The position numbers and the translations under genes were made by a program. Below the pieces are notes generated by a model. That model had not been told where the DNA came from and did not search any database. It saw only the letters and a program-made list of their open reading frames with translations. This document shows, in pieces, positions 23,331 to 35,200 of a stretch of 64,000 bases of DNA. Source of the stretch: Ascidia mentula (Eukaryota; Chordata; Ascidiacea; Phlebobranchia; Ascidiidae); NCBI GenBank assembly GCA_947561715.1, contig OX387199.1, positions 19,721,001 to 19,785,000 of the forward strand. Reading direction: 5' to 3'. Position 1 is the stretch's first letter, and each line of letters opens with the position of its first letter.

Positions 23331-25404
23331 ATCAGTGCAGCTTGGTGTGACTTTTCTAGACGACTTTGTCGACCAAACGGCCTGGCAAAGACTTCCATTT
23401 TGTGATGACTATGTTCAAAATAATTCACATTATCGAGTCAGGCACCCATGTAACGGCATAATTTTTTAATTGAGGATCTAGCCTGTCATAAAGTCTCATA
23501 AAATATATGATAAAAACAAACAGTCCTAATTTACCTTTGTCCTTGCATGGTTCTGGCGCTGGAGCAATTTCCTCTTTAAACTCATTATACATTACTGCAT
23601 TGACATCCATGCACACTTCTACAGAATAAAATGTGGTTATTGCAGAATCCACACAACCTGCAGAACAATCAGTGTAACTGCTATTTTTTGCAAGTTTGAT
23701 TTTATTGCTTGGAGAGCAGGTATAATAACTGCATAAAAATAAATTCAAGTAGAGGATTCAAGTAAGTAGTTGACCTATAAAATAGTTTTATTGTGGTTTT
23801 GTAAAAATTATACATACAACAGGTAAAGACTGGTGTCTTTTGTTTCGTCTCTAGAATATTTCTTCTTGACAAGGGATTAAGTTACAGGGTACTTTGGCAA
23901 AACTTACCTTCAACACCTAACAACTTTGTGATGTACGACTTCCCTCTATTAAAAACAGCTCCAACTACATGAAGGGCTGGCACCAAACTTGAGAAACAGG
24001 TCGGAACTAAATGTAATTGATACAACATGTTTGTATAATATTAATAAACACCTGTGCTAGGTTAAGACACACTTGTTAGTTTCAATAAATTAATACACAC
24101 TTTTTATGTAGTGAAAATACATCATTCCATAGCTACACATTGTTTCAAATACAAACCTGTTGATTCCAGAAGATCTTCAACACCTCCTTCCTCCATGAAT
24201 AGAGCTAATTTAAAACAGAATACAGTTTCTAATACAATTAAACTAAACAAAATTATACCAGTTTATTGGAATTAAAATATTGTCCGCCCACCATACCCAT
24301 TAGACCCAGTATGCTCATATTATATTCTTACCAGGGAAATTGACCATCCTGTCCCAATATTCTTGCTGTCCAATTTGGAACAGAACCTCACCTGTGTAGA
24401 AATGTTATTGAATGAAATGAAAGCATGGAATCTTAATTGGAATGCTCTACTTAAGAAAATTTTACTGACATGTTTACATACAAAGAAACACACAAATTTA
24501 TGATAAAAATTACATGTCTAAATTATGTTTTAAATAGTGAGGTTACCACATATGGACTGAGATACATCAGAATAATGTTGACAATCTTCTTCATGTAAAC
24601 TCTGGTCATATATGTTTTTTCCATTTTTCCAGTTGTTCTGTATTTTGCCACAACTGCAAAATCAATGGAAAAATAAATTCTAGTTTTTCGGAAATTAAAG
24701 AAATGTTAGGTAATCCAGACCTTTATAGATTGTATGAAATAAAAAATCTCAAAGTGTCATATTGTTAATTTCAAAGATCCAACCTATGACACTTGGTGGC
24801 ATCCAATCCACGCAAATAATATAATCCACTCATTGCCATGGCATCTCCAACTGGTGTCTGTGCAAAACCATCAGGAAAAGTTGACCGTCTGTGATCAAGC
24901 CTCTTAATATCAAAAGAACTACAATCCTGATGTCTAAGTGATGTAGTCTGCAGACTTGTCTGCCCTCTAGACGCTTCCATCATTGATGATCCATACTGAT
25001 TGATACATGGTTTAGGCTGAGATACCAGTTAAATTAGCCAGAATTTTATTCTTGCACCATAACCTCCATTTGAACAATGGTTTTTGAATCAATTTTATAT
25101 ATAAAGGTTTTTTTGGGATCAGAAGAAGACAATTTATCTATTTTAAAATTTAATGAATGTTTTTTTAAGCAAGACCTAATCATGCATAATGATAATTTTG
25201 TGGTAAATACATTGGATAACATTCGTGGTAAAATAATTTTTGACAGAAGAAATTAAAGCTCACTCACCGAACTTGGTTGGTGTGTATCTGAATAAAATAT
25301 TTCACTTAAACAAATATTCATAATTGTTATCCTTACTGTTAATATCACGAACCTGTGTAACTAGGATTCATGGTGGTGAATTCATAAGATTGTGTTCCAT
25401 CCAT
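23007..25404 (-). CDS. Single-BIR protein, 260 aa (paralogue A)
   Basis: Nine exons on the minus strand, listed 5' to 3': 25353-25404, 25268-25287, 24784-25016, 24547-24653, 24332-24391, 24157-24204, 23908-24006, 23535-23618, 23007-23086. They sum to 783 nt. The BIR spans about residues 65-125 (RSTFPDGFAQTPVGDAMAMS, then GLYYLRGLDATKCHSCGK). Zinc ligands are Cx2C-x18-H-x3-C, ending SLHEEDC; canonical BIRs have x16-H-x6. No RING, CARD or UBA is present. The tail is unrecognised and ends in an acidic, tyrosine-containing segment (DEMYLSDSEDIYGPGEGY). BIR proteins act in caspase inhibition or cell division; with one BIR this could be either, and the sequence does not decide. Exon 4 has the same length (107 nt) and phase as in the neighbour at 28285-30257, so they are tandem duplicates. 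The two shortest 5' exons are the least certain part. Confidence 0.72.
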
Positions 25405-28284
25405 CTTACCCCTTTCATATTATAATCAACATTTAGCTGTCTCATTGTTTTAATAAAATTCACTTAATACTTTAAATATGGACAATTCTGAACAATTTTG
25501 AATTTTTGGTACACGCCAAAACATAAGAATTAAGACACAATACTTTTTTTGTGGTCAAAATTTTACGTATGTATCCATGCATACATAAAATTTTGGCCAC
25601 AAATGTATTGTGTTTTAATAGTTTTGTTTAGTTATATGATTAATGGGAAATAATAGTTGCATCAAATTTTTTTGCATGAATAACTAGAACATAAATGAAT
25701 ATTTCATGCAAATGGTAAAATGGCATGGATGTCGTTGAAACCTTGAACATAGAATCAGGAGCCCATGTACTACAATGTAAATTTGTCACTCCCAGTTTCC
25801 AGCATATTGCAGTCAATTTGTAGTTGTGCTTTGATTAAATTATCACACAGACAACAACCCCACAGTCTCAATTCATTGTTGTTGCTATTTGCAAGACAGT
25901 TTTTGCAGCCTTAAAAGAAGTGAACATTGGCAAACACTTCGTACATTCATATTTACCACAAATTACATCACTGCAATAGTATGACTCACCAATCCGAGGC
26001 AAATGGGGCAGTACAAGTCAGGTTCAAAGTCGCAGTTGTCCAAAAAAGACATGCAGAGAATTGCCCTTGTTGCGCAACTGCTTTTTTGACGGTGGTGCAA
26101 TACACGGGAAGTTCCCTGTTTTGAGTGATGTTGGAAGTTATGACGCAATTCTAGGCAATCGCCAAAAAAAACATGTATATATACATCGGGTTGAAAACAA
26201 ATCGTCATTTGCAAAAAATTACATAGAAAGTTACGAAGTAGTTTTTTTCTGATCCTACAATAACAGGCATTTTTGTCGAGTTTGCGACGTTCCAAAAGTT
26301 TAGCAGTTGTTTTGTGTTGGTAGGTTTCGGTGTATTTTGCAAAGATGTTGATATTAAACTTTCGTTTGCTGCGCCTTTCGGCAATGGCTTGTGTAAAGAA
26401 AGTAATGTTTATTGTCACACTATTTAACCACTTATAGCTTTGTTGTATTATCTCACGAACGCGATTGATAACGCTCCACCGAAAGTTATTTTAGCCCCCC
26501 GTTGAAAGTGAATGTTAGGTAATCTGTTTTTACTGGAAAGCTTTGTAAATAGTTGGGTGTTGTGACGACCTTGGTATACAAATAAGGACGAAGAAGTGCG
26601 ATAATGTACCTTGGCATTGCCGTAGTACGCTTAGGTAATTTGTTTTCGTAGAATGCTTTGTAAATGCTCTTTAAAGTGACCCTTTCTTGTAAATAATCCA
26701 GAAGAAGCACCAGGATATTGGACATTGTTGTTGCAAGTCAGGTGCCAATCTAAGCACATGTTTACATGTTAAAACAACATTACGTTTGGACTCGTAAAAT
26801 CACAAAGGTATAAGTTTTGAATTTACAAAAGAAAAAAAAATCCTAGTATCTACAACTTTCAATTGAAACCTTTTTGGATACGAATGGAAAGACCCTCTTT
26901 TGGGTAAAGACCCTCTTTTAGGGATGGCAAACGCAGAGAACGCGTACCATTGGGTAATTATGACCGTCTTTTAGGGATGCAAAATGCACGCCCGTAACAA
27001 ATTTGGCACGCCGTCCGTTTACCACAATGCAAACGTTTGCTAATTTATTAGAAAAAAAGTTGCACGACTGGTTCCAGTGTTTGGATAAAAACTGGAGCGA
27101 AATTAATAATGACAAGAATTTGGCGTCGTTTCTTCTAATTGCGTAACTTTTAATTCTCGCAAAACAACACCGTTTTAGCCATAAAAGGAATACGGCTGTT
27201 TCGCTTTTAGAAAGCTTGTTTTGACACCATTACTATACAACGCTTTGAAGGGGGTTTCTTGGAAATTTCCCTAGTGCTCTGTATGGCTTTATTAAAACAG
27301 CACAAAGTAAATATAATTTCCAATTTTTATTTACAAAACAGTCTCTTCTTGTTCACTGACATCACTGTTGTTTTTGGCACAGTTAATTATAAAAAAAATT
27401 CATACATTTTGTTGCAATAGGGTACCGATACTATCACAGAAGAGAACTAACTGTAATAAAGGTTGCTAATGTAAGTAAAACACCAAACATAAAAAGTATG
27501 AAAAGTTTGGATTGTGCAACACTTTGCGTTGAACACTGACTTAAATGCAAAGTTTTTAAAGTTTGGATTGTGCAACAGTGCATCATTTGCTACTTCTTTG
27601 AAAAAAAGTGCTTCACACATACAAAAAAACAAGTGCATTGATTCAATAAAGGTTGCTGTTCAAAAGGCACCTAACTGTGATTGTGCAACACTTTTCTTCG
27701 AATGCTGGCTTCATTATAATTTACAGTTTCAAACCTTGTTTTCAGGTAAACAAAACTGCTTTGCACATACAAAAACATTAATACATTGGGTTCATACAAA
27801 CAATTATCACCCAATAAAGTGTATCAGCGGCTATATATGTCTCATTGCAATTTAAAATAATTGGACAAGTTCAAATACTCTATGTAGTTTTTTATATGAA
27901 ATGGTCAGGGGTTGGCAATTCATAGACAATTCATTTAGAAATATCACGATGTTAAAACTACATACATACAAATATTATCTGTTACTTTTATTTGCTTTGC
28001 ATTCAATGCATATAATATTTATCTATGCATATCACCAGCAAATGCCTAAGTCATGACACTAAATTGCATATCAACACTGTTAGACAGGTATCACCAGGCA
28101 ACTTTTCATTGTGTCAGTCATGTTGTGTAAGCTTACTGTGCATTCTCACAGACCGTAGAGCCATCATTGAATGCTTTCACATCTATAAAACAAATCATGT
28201 AAATTGCCATGAAGAAACACCAACACTATGGACACTAAGTCATAGTATGTTGATTGGCCAAATGTTTAAATATTCAAGCTACAG
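25405..28284. other. Spacer between the two single-BIR genes
   Basis: I see no supported exon here. Small open frames occur (for example 25963-26418 and 26486-26725 on the minus strand) but have no convincing splice context or recognisable motif. About 27450-27800 contains degenerate local duplications: AATAAAGGTTGCT, GATTGTGCAACA and CACATACAAAAA each recur at roughly 100-200 bp spacing. Confidence 0.45.
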
Positions 28285-30257
28285 CTAAAGGTCCCATTTC
28301 TGTATTTTCTTGGGCATGATATACCCTTCTTCAACTCTTATGTAAGAGTAAAATTATGTGTAACAATGCCATGGGTCATGCATGTGTGCCAGTGTTAAGG
28401 TGGAATGAGCACAGATGTAGGAGCTGTTGCTAGGGCGATTTTTAGCATGTTTTAGAATGGCTTTCAAGGTATTCAGTCGGTGTTGTAGAAAATCAAGTTG
28501 AAAAAGTATAAAAATATCGAAGGGGATTTTGTGAAATATTGAATCAAAAGAAGTTTACCAATTTGTTATTTTGTGCTAGTCTCACTTTTGCATAACAACT
28601 ACACTCTGTTTCCAATTTAGTGTAGTTACCCACCCTCTTCTACACATGAACTTGTGTATTTCATTGTTTGATAAGGTACAAGGAGAATGTTATACACAGA
28701 CAGAAAAACTTGTTTTAAAAAAAACATGTTAGAAGGCATTGAACCTGACCTTGTTGATATGATGTTTTCTTTTCATCTTGTGTTTCTTCAACACAGAGAA
28801 CAGTTTCACTGCATGGTGGCTCTGGTTCTTCTGTGCTGTCATCGTGTTCTTCCTCTTCCTTGATAGCTACACACAGTTTAAAAATGTCTGTTGGAGCATT
28901 TGTATGTTGAACATCACACAAACAGTAAAAGTGTACGTAATCAACATGACATGATTATCTAACTGTACTTGCCATTTTGTTGCATGCCAAAACATGTTGA
29001 AAAGTCCATAATGCCATTGAAGGATTCTGATGATAAGATATTTTTCCAAGTCACACAATTGACAAACCCTGCCATGAAAATGTTATTTGTTATTGCACAA
29101 AAAAGTTTTTCGTTTCAGTTTAAATTTTGTGTTATATAAACCTGGTATGTTCTTGATCTTCTTCATGTTGGTGTAAACCAGCTTCAATCCATTTTTTATG
29201 CCACTGGTGCTTGCTACGTCTTCTATACACAAACTGTTTAAAAAAAAGCAAACACACTGGTTGTCTATTTCACTTACCACTTTGAGTTTTGCAGTATTTC
29301 TGGAAATGTTGGCAATTTGCCTCGTGCAATGAAGGGTCTGTGGCATCATTTTTTCTGTGCCAGTTGTTTTGCATTTTGCCACAGCTACAATGAAATAAAC
29401 AGCAGGAATATAAATTGTGCCTTTCTTTTGTCAATTAAATCTTATTCTATTCCACATCTCTTTGTGAGTGCTTATCGGATTTAAGTATTTTAGGTATATA
29501 TTGGCTAAATTCTGTAATCTTTACGACATTTTCCCCTATTCTTATCATATGCTTCTCTTGTCAACATATAAAACTTCAACTGTTTTACTTATTGAGTGCT
29601 GCAGACTTTTTTGCTGATCCATTGGTTAACTCATATCTAAGGTTATATTAAAATTGCCAGTATTCACCTGTAACATTTTGTCACATCTTCAAAGCCACAG
29701 TAAAACAGCCCACTTTTGGTCATTGCATCACCAAGGGGTGTGTTTTGCCACTGCTCGGGCATTGTCTTTTTGCGCATTGTGATGTCATGCATAGAAGAAT
29801 TTAAATTATCCAAGTGCATTTCTTGGTCTTTGCACCAATCCTGCAAAAAAACACTTGTGGTTTCATGATTTTGATTATAAGCAACTACTTGAACATAAGT
29901 AAAATCAGGACTGTTGTGTATTGCTGTTCACACTACCAGCTACCCTGTATGTTAACTACCCCAGCCCTGGGGCTTCAGCACAATCCATTCTTATGGGAAA
30001 CTACCTTTCATAACAAATGATCTATTCATATGTGGGCAGCCATTTTGGAAAAGTAAATAGCAAACCAAAATATTACATTTTTGATTCACATTGAAAAGCA
30101 ACAACACTTCATACCTTGTTACTGTACAAAGAGCTGCCACAACCTGTAAACAAATTATTTTGTTAATTATGATAATGGAACAATTGCAAATTTGTGTCAT
30201 ACTGTCATCTTCCAGTTGAAATTGTGCAGTGGCAAAGAATGATTCATCACAGGCCAT
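28285..30257 (-). CDS. Single-BIR protein, about 235 aa (paralogue B)
   Basis: Exons 5' to 3': 30203-30257, 30115-30143, 29668-29840, 29278-29384, 29142-29222, 28973-29068, 28750-28866, and a tentative last exon 28285-28334. They sum to 708 nt. The BIR is split across exons 3 and 4 (MPEQWQNTPLGDAMTKSG, then CYSCGKMQNNW), with ligands Cx2C-x18-H-x3-C ending SLHEANC, as in paralogue A. After the BIR come an unrecognised region and an acidic stretch (IKEEEEHDDSTEEPEPP). The start at 30257 has a good context (AAACATGG); an in-frame ATG lies 21 nt upstream at 30278. Intron 28867-28972 appears to use a GC donor. Exon 3 begins in phase 0, so splicing from the upstream gene's last exon cannot be excluded. 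Function is unknown beyond BIR membership. Confidence 0.6.
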
Positions 30258-32217
30258 GTTTTCTGTTTTGCCTAGCATCTATCAATACTTGTTATTTTTC
30301 TTGCACTTGATGACTATTTGCATAGCAATACATTACTGCAACAATCTGTGTGAAAGGATGATTGCATCATTTTCAATACACAGTGAAAAATGCACGCCAA
30401 GGTGTTTCCCTTGGGAAAGTACCTGGTGGAAAATTTCTGATGTGTTGCTCTGTTGCTCCTTTTTACAAAAAAATCAAAATTGTTTTTTTAACGTTTTCCT
30501 TGCATTCCTTGTTTTGTTTTCAATTTGGAACTAAAACTCCATAATTTAACCGTGAAAGCAAATAACTTGACTGCTTATTATGGCACCTGAATTAATAACC
30601 CTTATGGCTGTGTTGGTTCCCATACAATCCTATTTTGTATTTTTATTGGTCATACCTGTTCCAGTTCTTTTTGTGCAAAATAAATTGAATATTAGTGTGT
30701 GCTACTAGTTATGTTGAAACCCACAATCATATGCTTTATTTTTGTGTTAAGGTACATTGCCAATAAAATTATATTGCTATAACGTTGTACATAGGTGCTA
30801 TAACCAACAGTCATAATCACAATATTATCCCCGCAACACTGCAATATACACGAAATTGTATTTACTGCCACAGATATTTTTATACGAGGCCATGTTAACT
30901 GCATGATTTTGATTAAAACAAAAACTCAGGCTTATGTCTCCAATTGACCCTTTCCAGTGAGTTTTTAACCAATGTATTTTCAAGACAGTTGGATTGTTGT
31001 GAAAAAATCAATGGTAGTGTTACTTGAAGTATTGCTTTTTGTGGTTTCTTAAACACTTTTAAGTATTTGCATATGAACTGATCATGCCTATGTCGCTCAA
31101 TTTTTTTGAGTATTGCTAATGAACTAGCTGACATTAATGTGAAGTGTTTGTGTTTCATACAAATGTAAATCCATCAATGGAGAGACCTGGTACTTTGTGG
31201 TAATACTAACAGAAGCAAAGTAAATCCTATTATACCTTTCTATACTGTCAAGTATAAATTTTCCTATTGGGTTGATGCCTACCTCCATTTGCAACACTCC
31301 GAAATGAAATAAGAAAAATCCTAGTGACCAAACTTTCTCTACAAAGTTTATTGTGTACAAATGTGCAACCCCATGGTACACAGATGATTGATGAAAGCAA
31401 TATTAACAAGCAGTACAGTTAAAAAGAATAGTACAAAAGCATCAAAAAATATACAGAACAGTGCAACTTTACATGTATAAGTGCAAAATGAAATTACGAA
31501 AGTACATTCATAATCACAAAAAAGAAGAAATTAAGGCTTGTGAAAAGTCATGACTGTTCTAGAAAATACACATGGTAGACCATTGCAAATTTACATACCT
31601 AAAACTGCATATATTGCAAGGCACCCTGCATATACAACCTACATTTTGTACACCCCAATCACCAATGCATCACAAATGGGTCACATAATGAAGAAATATC
31701 ATTTGTTGGTGGCAAGGTATACCTAAATACCACTTTACAATGTAGATATTATATTGATTAGTGACTCATGTCGATGTGGCATCAATATTATGGCATCCAA
31801 CCAATTGCTCTCATCCAAAAAGGTTCACCACTAAAATGTATCGAATCAATCATTAACTAAAACTACCATCTATTACAAAATACTTTGTTGACCTTGTCCA
31901 GGGATCCATATTTAAAATGGTATGCATGCGACAGAGTTAAACTATCTAGTCATGTGCCTGCTGTGTTCCAATATAGTACTGTGCTTAATGCTTATGTGAC
32001 AAAAAATTCTCAAGGCAGGATAAAAAAATCTTAGATTTGAAGGTAACAATATTTTCTGGTACCTTTTTTAAAATCAGCCCACATGAAAATTTGAAAACCA
32101 GTGGCATGCTAAATTGTGCACCCTAGTCTATAATTTCTCCATTAACTTACACAGAGCATGTACATATAGAGGTAAATTGGGATATAACTGTTCCCTCATA
32201 AATATTTCTAAATTGTT
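30258..32217. other. Spacer between the single-BIR gene and the two-BIR gene
   Basis: No exon is supported by both splice signals and phase. A minus-strand AATAAA (TTTATT on +) occurs at about 31346-31351, downstream of the proposed end of the two-BIR gene. Small minus-strand frames at 30913-31158 and 31124-31381 are unrecognised. Confidence 0.4.
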
Positions 32218-35200
32218 TCATAAAATCCAGGGTTTCACATCATTCGTGGTATTTACCTGTTGTTCTCTGTGGAATGTTGGAGTCTGAGTGTAAACGCGAT
32301 GGCCATCTTTACTTTTTTCCATCGTTTTACAATTCTGTACAACAAGTCAACAGTACATTTATTTTTATTTGATGTATTTTAACTCTTATATATTCAATTC
32401 CAAGATCAGTTGTTGTCTTCTGTACTGGTAACTAGGGTCTATTCTTCTTCTTCACGATGTGATTGTCAAACACACAATTATAGAGGCCAAACACTTTGTT
32501 TGAGCCTTGACATGACATGGCAGATATCTGCACATCTGCTTGTTTTACACCTATTTTCTGGTGGTTTAGTTGGAGCAACTAACTGGTTTACCTCGTGTGA
32601 ATCAAGGACAAATTTGTTTGTCTGATGAACTGCAGCGTGATCAACAGCTTTCTCCATCTCTTTCTGACTCTAGAAATAAATACTCAACATATAGTTTTTT
32701 CATAAAGCCAACTTAATGTCAGGCATGTTTAGTGCAAAATGTATTTTCTTTTTAAATTACAATATTACATCATCAAGATGACATTTAATGACATGCCAGG
32801 AAGGATATTTTTTGGCTAACTCATCAGATGTGCATCAAACAGCCAACATACCTGTCGGAATTGTATTTCTTCCATACTTCACGACAAACAAAGTCCGGGC
32901 CTTTTTCATTCAGCAAGAAAGTGCAGCTGTGAGAAGATAACAATTGCCATACAAACACCAAACAAGCATGCAGATAGTAATATGAATTTTGTGAGCTGCA
33001 TACAGAAGGCTGCTGGTCGGCAAGACTGTCCGTAGTAACACTAAGATACACTGATAATCCCTTATAGGTTGAAATATATCCTTCTGTATGAAGCTCACAA
33101 AGACTAAAGCACTTTCAAAAACTTAGGTTTTTTTGTGAGTATATTTTAAGAAACACATTTTAAACAAAACAGTAAAAAAAATGTCAACTAAGTTTGAAGA
33201 TGCACTTCTTTGAGGTTTATACAATAGGGACCCTTAAAATATACTCACAATTTTGATTTTAAGGAGCCTACAAACAGAATAATACATATGATCTAGTCAT
33301 TTGGTACATTTTTATGACCAAATAAGTGTCAAATAGAACACATATTCCACACCATCTGGAATGATAATAAGTGTTTTTTGGTTAGATAAATGAAGTATAT
33401 CAGAAAATTATACCACCATAAATCAACAAAAACAACAAATGAATTTGCCAAGCACTTCATTTGTACAATTTACTAAAACATTATTGTTGGCTCACTTTGG
33501 ATTATTGCATGCATGTTCAGCCCATGGATCTTCGCAACACTCCCAGTTGCGCAGAGTTCCATCACAGAACCAGCAAGATACCGTTACTCCTTTTGATGCA
33601 AAATTAGACATCAAACAGTTTGATGATAAAAACTAATATCACAAAAATTAACAGGGCAAAGAAACCATGATCCTAATATGGTAGCTGTGATTGCCAAGGT
33701 AAGACCTGTACAGTGCCTTGTCATTCAAGAGCATGGAATGCTTTACCTTTATCTACTCACTCTAAAAACCTTTTCAATTGATTTCTTTAGTGGACACATA
33801 TGGATTACTATTTAAAAGTTGCGTTAAATGGATTAAATGTCACCATGAATGTCAAACTACAGGACATGACATGTATTGTATTTGCCACACTTCATACAAG
33901 TGTATGTTCCACCAAACAATGCTGATTGTCACACAACTGTGATGCAACATGAGTGTCAACAACACACATTACCAAATAAAATAAACATTAAGGTGAAAGT
34001 TGAATATAAATAATTGAAGGCAACCAGATAAAACAAAACATTCAAAGGAAGCCAAATTATTTGATTAAATGCTTACCACTAAAGAAAAATCCAGCACAGG
34101 CAAGTGACGAACCACTTTCTGTTGCAAAAGTTTGCAATCTATCCTCAAATCTTGCAAAGTTTACATGCATTGCCTGGTGTTCAGATTCCTTGAGTAAGAA
34201 ATAGGCCAACAAATAATGCTTTTTATTGAAGTTACCCATAATTACCTGACAATCAGCTGCACATTTCTGAACACCTCCATGCTGACATGAAGTTCCGATT
34301 TTGAAACAACAGTTTGTCCCATGTCTGTAATCCTCCCGGTATGAAAAATTCTGCTCCATTTCACAACTAAATATAAACTAGAACAGTGTAATTCAATATT
34401 ACGATGTTTAATAAAAAGAAACAAGCCATTATATTTATTGAGCTGCAGGTAGTACTTCCTGTAGTTCATTGAATATTGTACATGTTGTATGCTTACCACA
34501 CACACTTCATACAATAGCCATATCCAGTATAGTAGAAACCATTTTCCGCATGTTTTCTGAGCTGAAAGTTTTCAGGACCAATAAAAAATGGTACAAACGT
34601 GCATAAACGACCAGTTTTGTCACACAAGTTCAGAATCGGAATGTAGTGCCTACAAACACAAAAAAATGAGAGCCGTGTTTGGTTTGCTTCAAAAAACATG
34701 TTCATAGCTTTTAAAATAATAAATCTCTCTAACTACATATGTTTAAAATAACATCAACTTTAAAACAGGGTTGTGGAGTAAGAGTACATGGTTTTGGGGA
34801 TGACTTGCGGTCATGGGAGTCGGATAACGACTGGCAGCTCAGGTAATGTGGTGATAAAATTACTCTGTTTAAAATTTTCATCTATGGTATTCCACCAAAT
34901 TCAAATATTAGTGACATCATAAACAAGAACATTTTTGTCTAGTTATCCACATTTTAAATAAAACCAACTCCACAATCCTGCTTTGAAAATGAAACGTTTG
35001 GTTTTGTGCCATGTTTTATCTTCCGGAGTTCTTGTTATAAATAAAAGGTATTCGTTAACAGATGTTAAAGAAACTGAGGCATACAAAAGCAGTAGCGATC
35101 ATGCAAGTCTGATAAAAAATAAGGAAACCACTCCTACCTGGAAAAGTTTTTGCTTAATTATTTTTACAAAACCAACATTTTTTAAGCATCATGTAGCTGT

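Noticed and set aside
23908-24006. Walker-A-like AVFNRGKS in single-BIR paralogue A
   Set aside because: It fits the short pattern [AG]x4GK[ST], but there is no Walker B or other nucleotide-binding context. A chance match is likely.
25963-26418. 151-codon minus-strand frame
   Set aside because: No domain, no splice support, and a composition like translated AT-rich spacer.
26486-26725. 79-codon minus-strand frame starting MSNILVLLLDYL
   Set aside because: It has a plausible start context but no recognisable motif or neighbouring exon, and its length is within chance expectation.
26880-26990. Local repeats of GACCCTCTTTT and TTAGGGATG
   Set aside because: Two or three short imperfect copies, explained by slippage-type duplication; no structure beyond that.
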